The notes: generated from the sequence alone by a model not told the origin. Counted from the first letter of the stretch, positions 26,491 through 35,658 are shown. The stretch is DNA of 64,000 nt from Actinacidiphila yanglinensis (GCF_900107965.1 NZ_FNVU01000028.1:52201-116200), one strand, 5' to 3'. A program made the numbers and translations.

Positions 26491-27891
26491 ATGTCGGAAG
26501 AGGGCAGACCGGACGGGACGGGCGAGGGTCCGGACGCTACGGGGGCGGGCGGGAGCGCGAAGGATGCGGACGCGGCGGCCGCCGGGGCCGCCGGGGGAGC
26601 GGTGCACGTCACGGCGACCGGGGACGCCACGGCAACCAGGGGTGTCACGGAGGTCACGGACGAAACCGGGGCGGAGCCGCCGGCGCGGCTCGACGACCTG
26701 ATGTCGGAGCGCGGGGCCGAGGATGCCGCCGAGCCGGGCTCCGAGGGCGCGACCGGGCCCGGCACCGCTGAGCCCGGCACGGCCGATCCGGGCGTCCCCG
26801 AGGAGCCCGCCGGCCCTGAGCCCGCCGCTCCCGAGGGCGAGCCCGACCGCCGTGCGCGCCGCCGGCGCCGGACCCGCCGGGTGCTCTACGGGGCCCTGAG
26901 CCTGCTGTGCGCCGGTGTGCTGCTGATCGCGGGCACCGGCTACTGGGCGTACCACCACTACACCGGCCGGGTGCAGCGCATCCCGAACGCCTTCCCCACC
27001 GACGTGCCCGCCTCGGCGCAGCCGAAGCCGTCGAAGGGCGGCAGCCAGACCTTCCTGCTGGTCGGCCTCGACGCCAGGTCCGACCTGCCCACCACCGGCA
27101 AGGGCGCCAAGGCCGCCGAGTGGAAGCCGGGCGCCCAGCGCAGCGACACGATGATGCTGGTGCACATACCCGCGAACCACAAGAACGCCTACGTCGTCTC
27201 GCTGCCGCGCGACTCCTGGGTGAACATCCCCGGCCACGGCATGGCCAAGCTGAACGCGGCCTTCTCCTGGGGCGGCCCGCCGCTCCTGATCGACACCGTG
27301 CAGCGCCTGACGAAGGTGAAGATCGACCACCTGATGGTGATCGACTGGAGCGGCTTCAAGAAGCTCACCGACGCGGTCGGCGGGGTGGACATCACCGTCG
27401 ACAAGACCGTCTCGCGGCGCAACGGACCCGGCGGGGTGTGGACCGCCGGCACCCACCACATGAACGGCTCGGAGGCGCTGGACTACGTCCGCGAGCGCTA
27501 CGGCCTGCCGCGCGGCGACCTCGACCGCACCCACCGCCAGCAGAACTTCCTGCGCGCCGTGCTGGGCAAGATGCTCTCCACCGGCACCTTCACCAACCCG
27601 CTCAAGCTCAAGCGCACCCTCGACCAGGTCACCTCGGTGGTCAGCTTCGACGACAAGCTCTCCAACGGCGACCTGCGCGACCTGGTGTGGAACATGCGCG
27701 GGGTGCGCTCCAAGGACATGGCGTTCATGAACGCGCCCGTGGCGGGCTTCGACACGATCGACAAGCAGTCGGTCGTGCTGCTGGACGCCAACGCCACCAG
27801 CGAGCTGTGGGAGGCGATGCGCAACGACACCATGGCGCACTACATGGCCACCACCGACGGCGTCGACGAGCTCGGTACGCACGTGTCCTGA
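26491..27891 (+). CDS. LCP-family glycopolymer transferase (LytR-CpsA-Psr), member 1
   Basis: 466 residues from ATG 26491. A 120-residue acidic, Ala/Gly/Pro-rich cytoplasmic tail ends in RRARRRRRTRR, followed by one membrane helix (~131-155) and an external LCP domain from ~184. Active-site motifs are intact: FLLVGLDARSD, AQRSDTMMLVHI, VSLPRDSWVNIP, KLNAAFSWGGPPL, LDYVRERYGLPRGDLDRTHRQQNF. LCP enzymes move polyprenyl-linked glycopolymers onto peptidoglycan or protein. There is no C-terminal LytR_C domain. It is the only one of the six LCP genes in this region on the plus strand. Confidence 0.93.
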   Translation: MSEEGRPDGTGEGPDATGAGGSAKDADAAAAGAAGGAVHVTATGDATATRGVTEVTDETGAEPPARLDDLMSERGAEDAAEPGSEGATGPGTAEPGTADPGVPEEPAGPEPAAPEGEPDRRARRRRRTRRVLYGALSLLCAGVLLIAGTGYWAYHHYTGRVQRIPNAFPTDVPASAQPKPSKGGSQTFLLVGLDARSDLPTTGKGAKAAEWKPGAQRSDTMMLVHIPANHKNAYVVSLPRDSWVNIPGHGMAKLNAAFSWGGPPLLIDTVQRLTKVKIDHLMVIDWSGFKKLTDAVGGVDITVDKTVSRRNGPGGVWTAGTHHMNGSEALDYVRERYGLPRGDLDRTHRQQNFLRAVLGKMLSTGTFTNPLKLKRTLDQVTSVVSFDDKLSNGDLRDLVWNMRGVRSKDMAFMNAPVAGFDTIDKQSVVLLDANATSELWEAMRNDTMAHYMATTDGVDELGTHVS

Positions 27892-28026
27892 CCGGCGCGG
27901 CCGGGGTGTCGCGAACGTCACGCGGGGGGAGACAGCACACGTGCGGGACCCGGTGGCCCCTGCCGTCCTACGATCGTAGGCTTACGGGGTTACCGGACAG
28001 TAGCGAGTACTCGGGAGTGGGATTTC

Positions 28027-29190
28027 ATGGCCTCAGCAGCGGACTTCGACCTTTTCCGGACCTCCGAGGAGCACGAGATGCTCCGCGATGCCGTCCGGTC
28101 GCTCGCCGAGGCCAAGATCGCCCCCTTCGCCGCCGAGGTCGACGAGCAGGCCCGCTTCCCCCAGGAGGCGCGCGACGCCCTGGAGACCAACGACCTGCAC
28201 GCCATCCACGTACCGGAGGCGTACGACGGCTCGGGCGCCGACGCGCTGTCCACGGTGATCGTGATCGAGGAGGTCGCCCGGGTCTGCGCGTCCTCCTCGC
28301 TCATCCCGGCGGTCAACAAGCTCGGCTCGATGCCGGTGCAGCTGTCCGGCTCGGAGGAGCTGAAGGCCAAGTATCTGGGCGCGCTGGCCCGCAAGGAGGG
28401 CATGTTCTCCTACGCGCTGTCGGAGCCCGAGGCCGGTTCCGACGCGGCGGGCATGAAGACGCGCGCGGTGCGCGACGGCGACTTCTACGTCCTCAACGGC
28501 GTCAAGCGCTGGATCACCAACGCGGGCGTCTCGGAGTTCTACACGGTGATGGCCGTGACCGACCCCGAGAAGCGGTCCAAGGGCATCTCCGCGTTCGTGG
28601 TCGAGAAGGGCGACGAGGGCGTCTCCTTCGGCGCCCCCGAGAAGAAGCTCGGCATCAAGGGCTCCCCGACCCGCGAGGTCTACTTCGACAACGTCCGCAT
28701 CCCCGCGGACCGGATGATCGGCGCGGAGGGCACCGGCTTCGCCACCGCGATGAAGACCCTGGACCACACCCGCGTCACCATCGCCGCGCAGGCGCTGGGC
28801 ATCGCCCAGGGCGCCCTGGACTACGCCAAGGGGTACGTCCAGGAGCGCAAGCAGTTCGGCAAGGCGATCGCCGAGTTCCAGGGCATCCAGTTCATGCTCG
28901 CGGACATGGCGATGAAGCTGGAGGCCGCCCGGCAGATCACGTACGCGGCCGCCGCCAGGTCGGAGCGCTCCGACCCCGACCTGACCTTCTTCGGCGCCGC
29001 CGCCAAGTGCTACGCCTCCGACGCCGCGATGGAGATCACCACGGACGCGGTGCAGCTCCTGGGCGGCTACGGCTATACCCGCGACTACCCGCTGGAGCGC
29101 ATGATGCGCGACGCGAAGATCACCCAGATCTACGAGGGCACGAACCAGGTGCAGCGGATCGTGATGGCCCGTCAGCTCCTCAAGGGCTGA
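28027..29190 (+). CDS. Acyl-CoA dehydrogenase (FadE25-like)
   Basis: 387 residues from ATG 28027. FAD-dependent acyl-CoA dehydrogenase: N-terminal helical domain, YALSEPEAGSDAAGMKT and KRWITNAGVSEFYTVMAVTD in the beta domain, FDNVRIPADRMIG, then a C-terminal helical domain with ERKQFGKAIAEFQGIQFMLADM, DAVQLLGGYGYTRDYPLERMMRDAK and ITQIYEGTNQVQRIVMARQLL, which carries the catalytic Glu in the usual place. It matches the short/branched-chain group that sits near purEK in actinobacteria. It catalyses the first step of fatty or branched acyl-CoA oxidation. Confidence 0.95.
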   Translation: MASAADFDLFRTSEEHEMLRDAVRSLAEAKIAPFAAEVDEQARFPQEARDALETNDLHAIHVPEAYDGSGADALSTVIVIEEVARVCASSSLIPAVNKLGSMPVQLSGSEELKAKYLGALARKEGMFSYALSEPEAGSDAAGMKTRAVRDGDFYVLNGVKRWITNAGVSEFYTVMAVTDPEKRSKGISAFVVEKGDEGVSFGAPEKKLGIKGSPTREVYFDNVRIPADRMIGAEGTGFATAMKTLDHTRVTIAAQALGIAQGALDYAKGYVQERKQFGKAIAEFQGIQFMLADMAMKLEAARQITYAAAARSERSDPDLTFFGAAAKCYASDAAMEITTDAVQLLGGYGYTRDYPLERMMRDAKITQIYEGTNQVQRIVMARQLLKG

Positions 29191-29295
29191 GTCCCCGCTG
29201 CCCGTTCCGGTCGCCCCGGGTACGTCTCAACTCTGTAATAAAGGCACGCCGGGGCGTGACCGCTTGGGCGAACTTTGGGTGGTTGGAAAGGTTTA

Positions 29296-29344
29296 GTGGG
29301 CGATTTGCGATCAATTGACAAGCGGTCGCCCACACTTGTAGAGC
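29296..29344 (+). promoter_or_regulatory. Promoter of the LAETG surface protein, flanked by an inverted repeat
   Basis: A perfect TTGACA (29315-29320) is followed 18 bp later by TAGAGC (29339-29344). GTGGGCGA (29296-29303) and TCGCCCAC (29326-29333) are perfect arms that straddle the -35 box, so a dimer bound there would occlude polymerase. The leader to the GTG start is about 80 nt. Confidence 0.5.
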
Positions 29345-29431
29345 TGTGTGGGCCAACAGTGGAGACGGGGGGCGTTCGTCACCCACTGGGTGGCCATCCG
29401 CGCTTCTGCTCCGAATCTGTGAAGGGCAAAC

Positions 29432-30106
29432 GTGTCCATATCCCGCCGCACCTCTCTTACGGTGCGTACCGTAGGCGTTGCCTCCGCCGCAGCCGCTCTC
29501 GCGCTGGGCGTCGCAGGCACCGCGTCAGCTTGCAACATCAATGACTTCTCGTTCACCGGGTCCGCCACTTGTGACCAGGCCAGCGGCAACGGAGTCATCA
29601 CGGTGCACGACACCGACGGCACCCGTCCGGTGACGATCACCGTCAAGGACGACAGCGGCAAGCAGGTCGCCACCCAGCAGTTCACCGACCGCAGCGGCGA
29701 CTTCAGCATCTCGGTGCCGTGGGCCGCCGGCACGCACTACCAGGTGCTCGCCTCGGTCGCGAACTACTTCCAGGACAAGCCGGTGGACAACGGCGTCACG
29801 CTGCCGAGCACCGACTGCGGCACCAAGACCCCGCCGACCAGTCCGCCGGCCTCGACGTCGCCTTCCGCGTCGCCGTCCACCTCCCCCTCGACCGCGCCGT
29901 CGGCCAGCCCGTCCGCCGTGGCGAGCACTTCGGCCGCCGCCGTGGCCGACACCAGCTCCCCCTCCCCCTCGGCGAGCGGCAGCCTCGCCGAGACCGGTGG
30001 CGGCAGCAACACCGGGATGATCGCGGGTATCGCGGGCGCCCTGGTGGTCGTCGGCGGTGGCGCGGTGTTCGGTCTGCGCCGCCGGAACGCCACCGCGCGC
30101 CACTGA
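29432..30106 (+). CDS. Sortase-anchored cell-wall protein (LAETG)
   Basis: 224 residues from GTG 29432, with AAGGG upstream. Signal peptide with basic SRRTSL, hydrophobic core and cleavage after TASA. The mature domain (CNINDFSFTGSATCDQASGNG...DYx) is a ~90-residue beta-rich module with three Cys. A long Ser/Pro/Thr stretch spans the wall (SPSASPSTSPSTAPSASPS). The end is textbook: LAETG motif, hydrophobic GMIAGIAGALVVVGGGAVFGL, then RRRNATARH. LAxTG is the class E sortase signal used for chaplins and other streptomycete wall proteins. The adhesive or structural role is unknown. Confidence 0.9.
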   Translation: MSISRRTSLTVRTVGVASAAAALALGVAGTASACNINDFSFTGSATCDQASGNGVITVHDTDGTRPVTITVKDDSGKQVATQQFTDRSGDFSISVPWAAGTHYQVLASVANYFQDKPVDNGVTLPSTDCGTKTPPTSPPASTSPSASPSTSPSTAPSASPSAVASTSAAAVADTSSPSPSASGSLAETGGGSNTGMIAGIAGALVVVGGGAVFGLRRRNATARH

Positions 30107-30181
30107 CCCCTCGGGTTCGTCACGGGTGCGTCTCGACGACGCGCTCCGCATGTCCCCGACACGTTTGAGGGCGGTACGCTG

Positions 30182-30215
30182 CGACGCCGCCGCCGGTTCG
30201 CCGGCGGCGGCGTCG
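30182..30215 (+). terminator. Perfect 15-bp hairpin with TTCG loop
   Basis: CGACGCCGCCGCCGG pairs with CCGGCGGCGGCGTCG around a TTCG tetraloop. It lies 76 bp after the LAETG gene stop and is an evident terminator. Confidence 0.8.
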
Positions 30216-30252
30216 TCGTCTCGTCAGCACGTCGAAAAATGGGGGCACTTCC

Positions 30253-30675
30253 ATGGCCATTCGCAAATCCACCATGCAGGAGCAGGTGGCACAGGCCATC
30301 GCACAGATCAACCCGGGGGACCGGCCGATCGCCACGATCCACGTCCAGACCGGCCCGAGCCCGTGGGCGATCGCCGCGATCGGGGCGCTGGGCCAGGCGT
30401 TCGTGAAGTACTACTTCGTCACCGTCACCGAGCAGGCCGTGGTCTTCCACAAGGCCGGCCGGATGAGCGCGCGCCCCAAGGAACTGGTGGCCGCGATACC
30501 CCGGCAGGAGGCCGCCGGCCTGGTCAGCCAGGTCCAGCGCAACGCGGTGTGGAGCTCGATGCGGTTCCAGCTGCCCAACCAGCCGAAGCCGACCCGGCTG
30601 AACATCGGCCGCTACTGGCGTGCCGAGCTGGACCAGTGGGTGCCGGCCGTGACCGGGATGCCGGTCGCCCAGTAG
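30253..30675 (+). CDS. Conserved hypothetical protein
   Basis: 140 residues from ATG 30253 (MAIRKSTMQEQVAQAIAQIN). A hydrophobic patch (PWAIAAIGALGQAFVKYYFVTVT) is too short and mixed to be a confident membrane helix. The segment EQAVVFHKAGRMSARPKELVAAIPRQEAAG alternates beta-strand-like and resembles small bacterial PH-like folds, but that is only an impression. Codon use is normal for the region. It ends 24 bp before a strong bidirectional terminator. Function unknown. Confidence 0.75.
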   Translation: MAIRKSTMQEQVAQAIAQINPGDRPIATIHVQTGPSPWAIAAIGALGQAFVKYYFVTVTEQAVVFHKAGRMSARPKELVAAIPRQEAAGLVSQVQRNAVWSSMRFQLPNQPKPTRLNIGRYWRAELDQWVPAVTGMPVAQ

Positions 30676-30699
30676 CCGTGTCCGACCCGTCGTGACGGC

Positions 30700-30736
30700 A
30701 GCGGCCCCGGCACCCTTCCCGGGTGCCGGGGCCGCT
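30700..30736. terminator. Bidirectional hairpin terminator
   Basis: AGCGGCCCCGGCACCC and GGGTGCCGGGGCCGCT are perfect 16-bp arms with a TTCCC loop, placed between the converging hypothetical gene and LCP gene. Confidence 0.85.
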
Positions 30737-30768
30737 GTATGCCGGTGCGCGGGGCGACCGGCCGGTGC

Positions 30769-31977
30769 TCAGCTCGCGTCGACCTTCTGGTCCTGCTGAA
30801 GTTCGGTGAAGAGCTGGTCCGCCTTCGTCTTGTCCCACAGCACGGCGTCGCCGTCCGAGGTCTCGTAGTTGGCGTTGGCTATCGGCACCGTCAGCTGGTG
30901 GCCGCTGCCGCCGCTGACGCTCTTCATCGCGAAGAACATGTGCGTCAGGTCGAGCAGGCTCATGCCCTTGTCCACCACCAGGGTGTCCAGGCCGGAGCCG
31001 ATCACCGGATAGAGCTTGAACGGGTTGAGGATGGTCGACGGCGACGCCGCCTGGTGCGCCAGCGTGGCCAGGAACTGCTGCTGGTGCTTCATCCGGCCCA
31101 GGTCCTGGTCCGCCTCCTGGTGCCGCTCGCGGACGTAGGCGAGGGACTCCTTGCCGTTGACCTTCTGGCAGCCCTTCTGGAGGTCCGCGCCGGACGCCTC
31201 GTCCTTCAGCGGTGCGTCCAGGCAGAGCTTCACTCCGCCGAGCGCGTCGACCAGGTTCACGAAGCCGGAGAAGCCGATCTCCGCGTAGTGGTCGATGTGG
31301 ATGCCCGTGTCGTGCTCGACGGTACGGGTCAGCAGCTCGGGGCCGCCGTCCGCGTACGCCTTGTTGAGCTTGTGGGTGGAGGCCGCGTACTCCTTCTTGG
31401 TCTCCTTGCCGTAGAACGACGGGATGTTCACGTAGGAGTCGCGGGGCAGGCTCAGCATCGTGCTGCCGTTGCTGCCGGTGTGCAGGATCATCATCGAGTC
31501 GGTGCGCTGGCCGGAGTCGGAACCGGTGTGCAGGGCCTTCTCCTGGGCCTTGGTCAGGCCCTCGCGGCTGTCGGAGCCCACGATGAGGTAGTTGGTGCCC
31601 TTGCCCTTGGCGGGGGCGCCCTGCTCCTTGTTGATGGCGCTCAGGTCCACCTCGCGGCGCACCTTGGAGTCGGCCCAGAAGTACGTGGAGACCGACACCA
31701 CGAGCAGCACCACGACCAGACCCAGCGCGGTGTAGCCGATCTTCTTGCGGGTGCTCCAGCGCGGTCCGCGCGGTCCCCGGCCACCCGGCCCGCCGGTGCT
31801 CGGCGGCCCGTAGCCGTCACCCGATCCGCTGCCCGGCAGCACACCCGGCTGCGGCCGCCGCGCCTGCTGCGGCGGGACCCCGCCGTGGGCAGCTGCGGCA
31901 CGGCGCGGCGACAGTTCTGGGGGCAGCGGAGGCTCGACAAGCCTGCGCCGCTCGGTGTCATCGCTCCAACCGTTCAT
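30769..31977 (-). CDS. LCP-family glycopolymer transferase, member 2
   Basis: 402 residues from ATG 31977 (MNGWSDDTERRR). Cytoplasmic Pro/Gly/Arg-rich tail, one membrane helix at ~79-101 (IGYTALGLVVVLLVVSVSTYFWA), then the LCP domain. Intact motifs are YLIVGSDSREGL, QRTDSMMILHT, LSLPRDSYVNIP, HKLNKAYADGGPELL, LGGVKLCLDAPL and LAYVRERHQEADQDLGRMKHQQQF. It has no LytR_C extension. The minus-strand gene is divergent from the thioesterase. Its function is likely attachment of a teichoic-acid-like or other polymer to peptidoglycan. Confidence 0.93.
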   Translation of the reverse strand: MNGWSDDTERRRLVEPPLPPELSPRRAAAAHGGVPPQQARRPQPGVLPGSGSGDGYGPPSTGGPGGRGPRGPRWSTRKKIGYTALGLVVVLLVVSVSTYFWADSKVRREVDLSAINKEQGAPAKGKGTNYLIVGSDSREGLTKAQEKALHTGSDSGQRTDSMMILHTGSNGSTMLSLPRDSYVNIPSFYGKETKKEYAASTHKLNKAYADGGPELLTRTVEHDTGIHIDHYAEIGFSGFVNLVDALGGVKLCLDAPLKDEASGADLQKGCQKVNGKESLAYVRERHQEADQDLGRMKHQQQFLATLAHQAASPSTILNPFKLYPVIGSGLDTLVVDKGMSLLDLTHMFFAMKSVSGGSGHQLTVPIANANYETSDGDAVLWDKTKADQLFTELQQDQKVDAS

Positions 31978-32064
31978 GCCCGCCAGTGTGCCCGCGCCCG
32001 CCGCCGGACCCGCAATCACCGGCGGTTCTGTAGCAGATCCGATGCATTCGGCCACCGATCGCAG

Positions 32065-32120
32065 CCGGTCCGCGACAGACACATACCGGACCGCGACAGT
32101 CTTCACCGGCGACTTACAGT
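32065..32120 (+). promoter_or_regulatory. Tandem repeats and -10 box before the thioesterase gene
   Basis: CCGGTCCGCGACAG (32065-32078) and CCGGACCGCGACAG (32086-32099) repeat with a 21-bp period. TACAGT (32115-32120) lies 7 nt before the GTG start, predicting a leaderless transcript. The repeats could bind an activator on one face of the helix. Confidence 0.4.
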
Positions 32121-32127
32121 TGATGGC

Positions 32128-32697
32128 GTGATCGACTCATCCGCCGCACGGGAGCCACTGCCCACCCCGCAGGTCCCCGCTCTCCCGGGCAAGCCCACCT
32201 CCGCTTCCCGCATCACGCTCTCGCACATCATGAGCGCCCATGACACGAACCTGCTGGGCACCGTGCACGGCGGCGTGGTGATGAAGCTGGTCGACGACGC
32301 CGCGGGCGCGGTCGCCGGCCGCCACTCCGAGGGCCCCGCGGTCACCGGGGCCATGGACGAGATGGCCTTCCTCGAACCGGTCAGGGTCGGCGACCTGCTC
32401 CAGGTCAAGGCCCAGGTGAACTGGACGGGCAAGACCTCCATGGAGGTCGGGGTCCGGGTGGTCGCCGAGCGCTGGAACCAGGCGGGCCCGGGCGAGCAGG
32501 TCGCCAGCGCCTACCTGGTCTTCGTGGCCGTCGACGCCGAGGGCAAGCCGCGCCGGGTGCCGCAGGTGATCCCCGAGACCGACCGGGACCGGCGCCGCTG
32601 GCAGGAGGCGCAGATCCGCCGCACCCACCGGCTGGCCCGCCGCCGCGCGATCCTGGAGCTGCGGCGCGAGCGTGCCGCCGAGGGCCTGGACGGCTAG
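32128..32697 (+). CDS. Hotdog-fold acyl-CoA thioesterase
   Basis: 189 residues from GTG 32128. The core matches the acyl-CoA thioesterase II/BFIT-like hotdog family: MSAHDTNLLGTVHGGVVMKLVDDAAGAVAGRH contains the N...G..HGG..m...D catalytic region, followed by AMDEMAFLEPVRVGDLLQVKAQVNWTGKTSMEVGVRVVAE and a last strand ASAYLVFVAVD. The C-terminus is a basic helix (RRTHRLARRRAILELRRER). It releases free acids from acyl-CoAs; chain length is not evident. It probably starts as a leaderless mRNA. Confidence 0.9.
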   Translation: MIDSSAAREPLPTPQVPALPGKPTSASRITLSHIMSAHDTNLLGTVHGGVVMKLVDDAAGAVAGRHSEGPAVTGAMDEMAFLEPVRVGDLLQVKAQVNWTGKTSMEVGVRVVAERWNQAGPGEQVASAYLVFVAVDAEGKPRRVPQVIPETDRDRRRWQEAQIRRTHRLARRRAILELRRERAAEGLDG

Positions 32698-32741
32698 GTA
32701 CTGTCGTGTGGATCTCCGCGGCGTCGCGGTGGAGCGCAGGG

Positions 32742-34382
32742 TCAGCAGCCTGCCTGCTCGCCGGTCTGCGCCGTGGCGGCCGGCTTCGGCGCCTGCGCGG
32801 TCACCGGCTGCACCCTGTGCCCCTTGAAGTCCGCGCCGAGCGTGACCTGCATCACCGGTCCCTGCCCCTTCGCCTTGACCAGCTGGGCGCCGGGCAGCGC
32901 GCCTGCCAGTGACTTCGCCGAGCGGTCCCACCGGGGGTCGTAGCGGATGGTGGTGCGCGCGACGTGCCGCTCCGCGGTGGTGGGCAGTCCCGGGGTGGCG
33001 AACCCGGTCGCGTGCAGGGCCCGCTGCGCCGTCCCGGCCAGCCCGTTGATACCGGTGCCGTTGGCCACCCGGACGCTGATGCCGCTGGGGGCGACGGCGA
33101 CCTTGACCGCCTTGGAGGCGGGGGACTGCGCCGAGGGGGACGCATCCGGCGAGGTGGACGTCGCAGGGTGCGCGGTCAGCGGGCGGTCGGCGCGGATGGC
33201 CGCCCACAGCCGGCCGGCCTTGTTCGTGTCCCACTTCACGGTGGAGCCGACCCCGGGCACGTAGAAGCCCAGGTTGCTCAGCGGCACCGAAGCGAACTCC
33301 GAGGAGTCGGCGGAGAAGCCCTTCAGGCTGCTCGCCAGGGAGATCAGGTCGGCCGGCCGCAGCCCCTCGTCCGCGCGGACCGAGTCCAGTACGGTGCCCG
33401 CCACCTTCTCCAGCCTCAGCGGGTTCGTCAGGGTGCCGCTGTCGGTGACCTTGTGGATCACCTGGGCGACGAAGTGCTGCTGGCGCTGCATCCGCCCGAG
33501 GTCGGAGTCGGCGTCGATGTGCCGGGAGCGCACGTACTGCAGTGCCTCGCCGCCGTCGAGGGTCGTGGTGCCCACCGGCAGGTTCAGCCCGGTGTAGGAG
33601 TCCTTGAGCGGGCGCTTGGTGCAGACCGGGACGCCGCCGAGCACGTCCACGGTCTTCATGAAGCTGACGAAGTCGACCTCCAGGTAGTGGTCGATGTGCA
33701 CGCCGGTCAGCCGTTCCACGGTGCTGACGGTGAGTTTGGGGCCGCCGTCGGCGTACGCCTCGTTGATCTTCGCCGGGTGGGTGGGGGGCAGCGGGTGCCC
33801 GCCGGCCGAGGTGGCGGTCGCCTTGGCCGAGACATGCGCGGCCGGCTTCGCGGTGACGGCACCGTGCGGCCCGGTGCCCTTGGCACCCGCCGTCCCCTTC
33901 CGCCGCGCCAGCGCGGCCGCCGGGCCGACGTCCGGCAGCTGCACGTAGGTGTCGCGGGGGATGCTCACCACGCTCGCGCGCCGGCGGTCCTGGGAGAGGT
34001 GCACCAGCATGATCGTGTCCGTGCAGTGGCAGGGCGCGCCGCCGAGGTGGTACTGCTTCTTCTCCGCCGGGTCCAGCCCGTCGCGGCCGTCGGTGCCGAC
34101 CAGCAGGAAGTTGGTGCCCTTGCTGTCTCCCGGGCGGTTCTGCATGCCGCCGAACGCGTCCACCCGGTTGATCGCGCCGTTCAGCCCGGTCACCACCGCG
34201 TGACCCACACCACTCGCGGTGATCACCAGCAGTGCCACCCCGCCCGCGATCCGGGTGCTGAGCCGGACCGGCGGTCGCGGGCGCGGCCGCCGTCCGGCCG
34301 CCGTGCGGACCGAGGCCGGCGCGCGTACCGGTGCCGGAGGGCGTACGACGGCCGGCGGCGGACGGCGTCGGGTGGGCGGCAC
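32742..34382 (-). CDS. LCP-family transferase with C-terminal LytR_C domain, member 3
   Basis: 546 residues from GTG 34382, with GGAGG upstream. Basic Pro-rich tail, one membrane helix at ~43-62, and an LCP domain with FLLVGTDGRDGL, CTDTIMLVHLSQD, VVSIPRDTYVQLP, KINEAYADGGPKL and LQYVRSRHIDADSDLGRMQRQQHF. A ~55-residue Ala/Lys/Gly insertion after the SIPRD loop (ARRKGTAGAKGTG...HPLPPTHPA) is unusual. The C-terminal domain (VRVANGTGINGLAGTAQRALHATGF ... IRYDPRWDRSAKSLAGALPGAQ) is LytR_C. Two Cys in GGAPCHCTDT are also uncommon. Confidence 0.93.
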   Translation of the reverse strand: MPPTRRRPPPAVVRPPAPVRAPASVRTAAGRRPRPRPPVRLSTRIAGGVALLVITASGVGHAVVTGLNGAINRVDAFGGMQNRPGDSKGTNFLLVGTDGRDGLDPAEKKQYHLGGAPCHCTDTIMLVHLSQDRRRASVVSIPRDTYVQLPDVGPAAALARRKGTAGAKGTGPHGAVTAKPAAHVSAKATATSAGGHPLPPTHPAKINEAYADGGPKLTVSTVERLTGVHIDHYLEVDFVSFMKTVDVLGGVPVCTKRPLKDSYTGLNLPVGTTTLDGGEALQYVRSRHIDADSDLGRMQRQQHFVAQVIHKVTDSGTLTNPLRLEKVAGTVLDSVRADEGLRPADLISLASSLKGFSADSSEFASVPLSNLGFYVPGVGSTVKWDTNKAGRLWAAIRADRPLTAHPATSTSPDASPSAQSPASKAVKVAVAPSGISVRVANGTGINGLAGTAQRALHATGFATPGLPTTAERHVARTTIRYDPRWDRSAKSLAGALPGAQLVKAKGQGPVMQVTLGADFKGHRVQPVTAQAPKPAATAQTGEQAGC

Positions 34383-34533
34383 GGGCGACCTCCGAACTGA
34401 GCGGCGCAGCGGTCACCGCGAGGACACGGCGGCTCGGCGGCTGCGTACTGACCCGTTCAGGCTAGGGACAAATAGGACTGTCAGCTCTCACCCCACGCGC
34501 TGGTGTCCCCCGTTAGCGGTAACGTTTGCCGGG

Positions 34534-35583
34534 ATGAACGCCGCCACCCCCACCGCGCTCCCGGCCGTCTCCGTGATCATGCCGGTGCTCAACGAAGAGC
34601 GCCATCTGCGCAATTCCGTCCGGCACATCCTGGAACAGGACTACCCGGGCGCGCTCGAAGTCGTCATCGCGCTCGGCCCGTCCGTGGACCGTACCGACGC
34701 GATCGCGGCCGAGCTGGTCGCCGAGGACTCCCGGGTCCACACGGTGCCCAACCCCACCGGCCGCACCCCCGCCGCGCTGAATGCGGCGATCAAGGCGTCC
34801 CGGCACCCGGTCGTGGTCCGCGTCGACGGGCACGGCATGCTCTCGCCGAACTACATCGCCACCGCCGTCCGGCTGCTGGACGAGACGGGTGCGGCCAACG
34901 TCGGCGGCATCATGCACGCCGAGGGTGAGAACGACTGGGAGCGCGCGGTGGCCGCCGCCATGACCTCGAAGATCGGCGTCGGCAACGCGGCCTTCCACAC
35001 CGGGGGTTCCGCCGCCCCCGCCGACACCGTGTACCTCGGCGTCTTCCGCCGCGAGGTGCTGGAGCGGCAGGGCGGCTACAACGTGGAGTTCATCCGCGCG
35101 CAGGACTGGGAGCTGAACTACCGGATCCGCGAGGCCGGGCACCTCATCTGGTTCTCGCCGGAACTGCGGGTGTCCTACCGGCCCCGGCCCAGCGTGCGCA
35201 CCCTCGCCAAGCAGTACAAGGACTACGGCCGCTGGCGCCGCGTGGTGACCCGCTACCACCGCGGCTCGGTGAACCTGCGCTACCTCGCCGCCCCGGCCGC
35301 CCTGCTGGCCAATGCGGTCGGCATCGTGGTCGGCGCCGCGCTCACCCCCTGGGCGCTGCTCGTCCCGGCCGCGTACGCCGTCGGCATCACGGTCGGCTCG
35401 CTGCCGGCCGGCCGCGGCCTGCCCGCCGGCGCCCGGCTGCGCGTCCCGCTCGCGCTGGCCACCATGCACATGTGCTGGGGCTACGGCTTCCTCACCAGCC
35501 CCCGCTCGCTGGCCCGGCGGGTCATCGCCAGCCGCCGCCCCGCGGTGACCGGCGCCGAGCACCCCCAGCCGGCGGACGTGTAA
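34534..35583 (+). CDS. Family 2 glycosyltransferase, membrane-anchored
   Basis: 349 residues from ATG 34534, 8 nt after a TAACGT box. A GT-A domain starts VSVIMPVLNEERHLRNSVRHIL; RVDGHGMLSPNY carries the DxD-like metal site (DGH), GGSAAPADTVYLGVFRREVL the acceptor loop, and RAQDWELNYRIREAGH the catalytic (E/Q)DxE-type motif. KQYKDYGRWRRVVTRYH is typical of polysaccharide GT2s. Two C-terminal helices (LLANAVGIVVGAAL...VPAAYAVGI) anchor it. It likely builds a lipid-linked glycan that the adjacent LCP enzymes attach. The sugar donor is not identifiable. Confidence 0.9.
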   Translation: MNAATPTALPAVSVIMPVLNEERHLRNSVRHILEQDYPGALEVVIALGPSVDRTDAIAAELVAEDSRVHTVPNPTGRTPAALNAAIKASRHPVVVRVDGHGMLSPNYIATAVRLLDETGAANVGGIMHAEGENDWERAVAAAMTSKIGVGNAAFHTGGSAAPADTVYLGVFRREVLERQGGYNVEFIRAQDWELNYRIREAGHLIWFSPELRVSYRPRPSVRTLAKQYKDYGRWRRVVTRYHRGSVNLRYLAAPAALLANAVGIVVGAALTPWALLVPAAYAVGITVGSLPAGRGLPAGARLRVPLALATMHMCWGYGFLTSPRSLARRVIASRRPAVTGAEHPQPADV

Positions 35584-35615
35584 CCCCGCCCGCGCGCGGC
35601 GCGCCGTACGGACGA

Positions 35616-35658
35616 CGGACGAGGGGCCCACCGGAACTTCCGGTGGGCCCCTCGTCCG
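35616..35658. terminator. Perfect 19-bp bidirectional terminator
   Basis: CGGACGAGGGGCCCACCGG and CCGGTGGGCCCCTCGTCCG pair perfectly around AACTT, between the converging GT2 and LCP genes. Confidence 0.88.
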
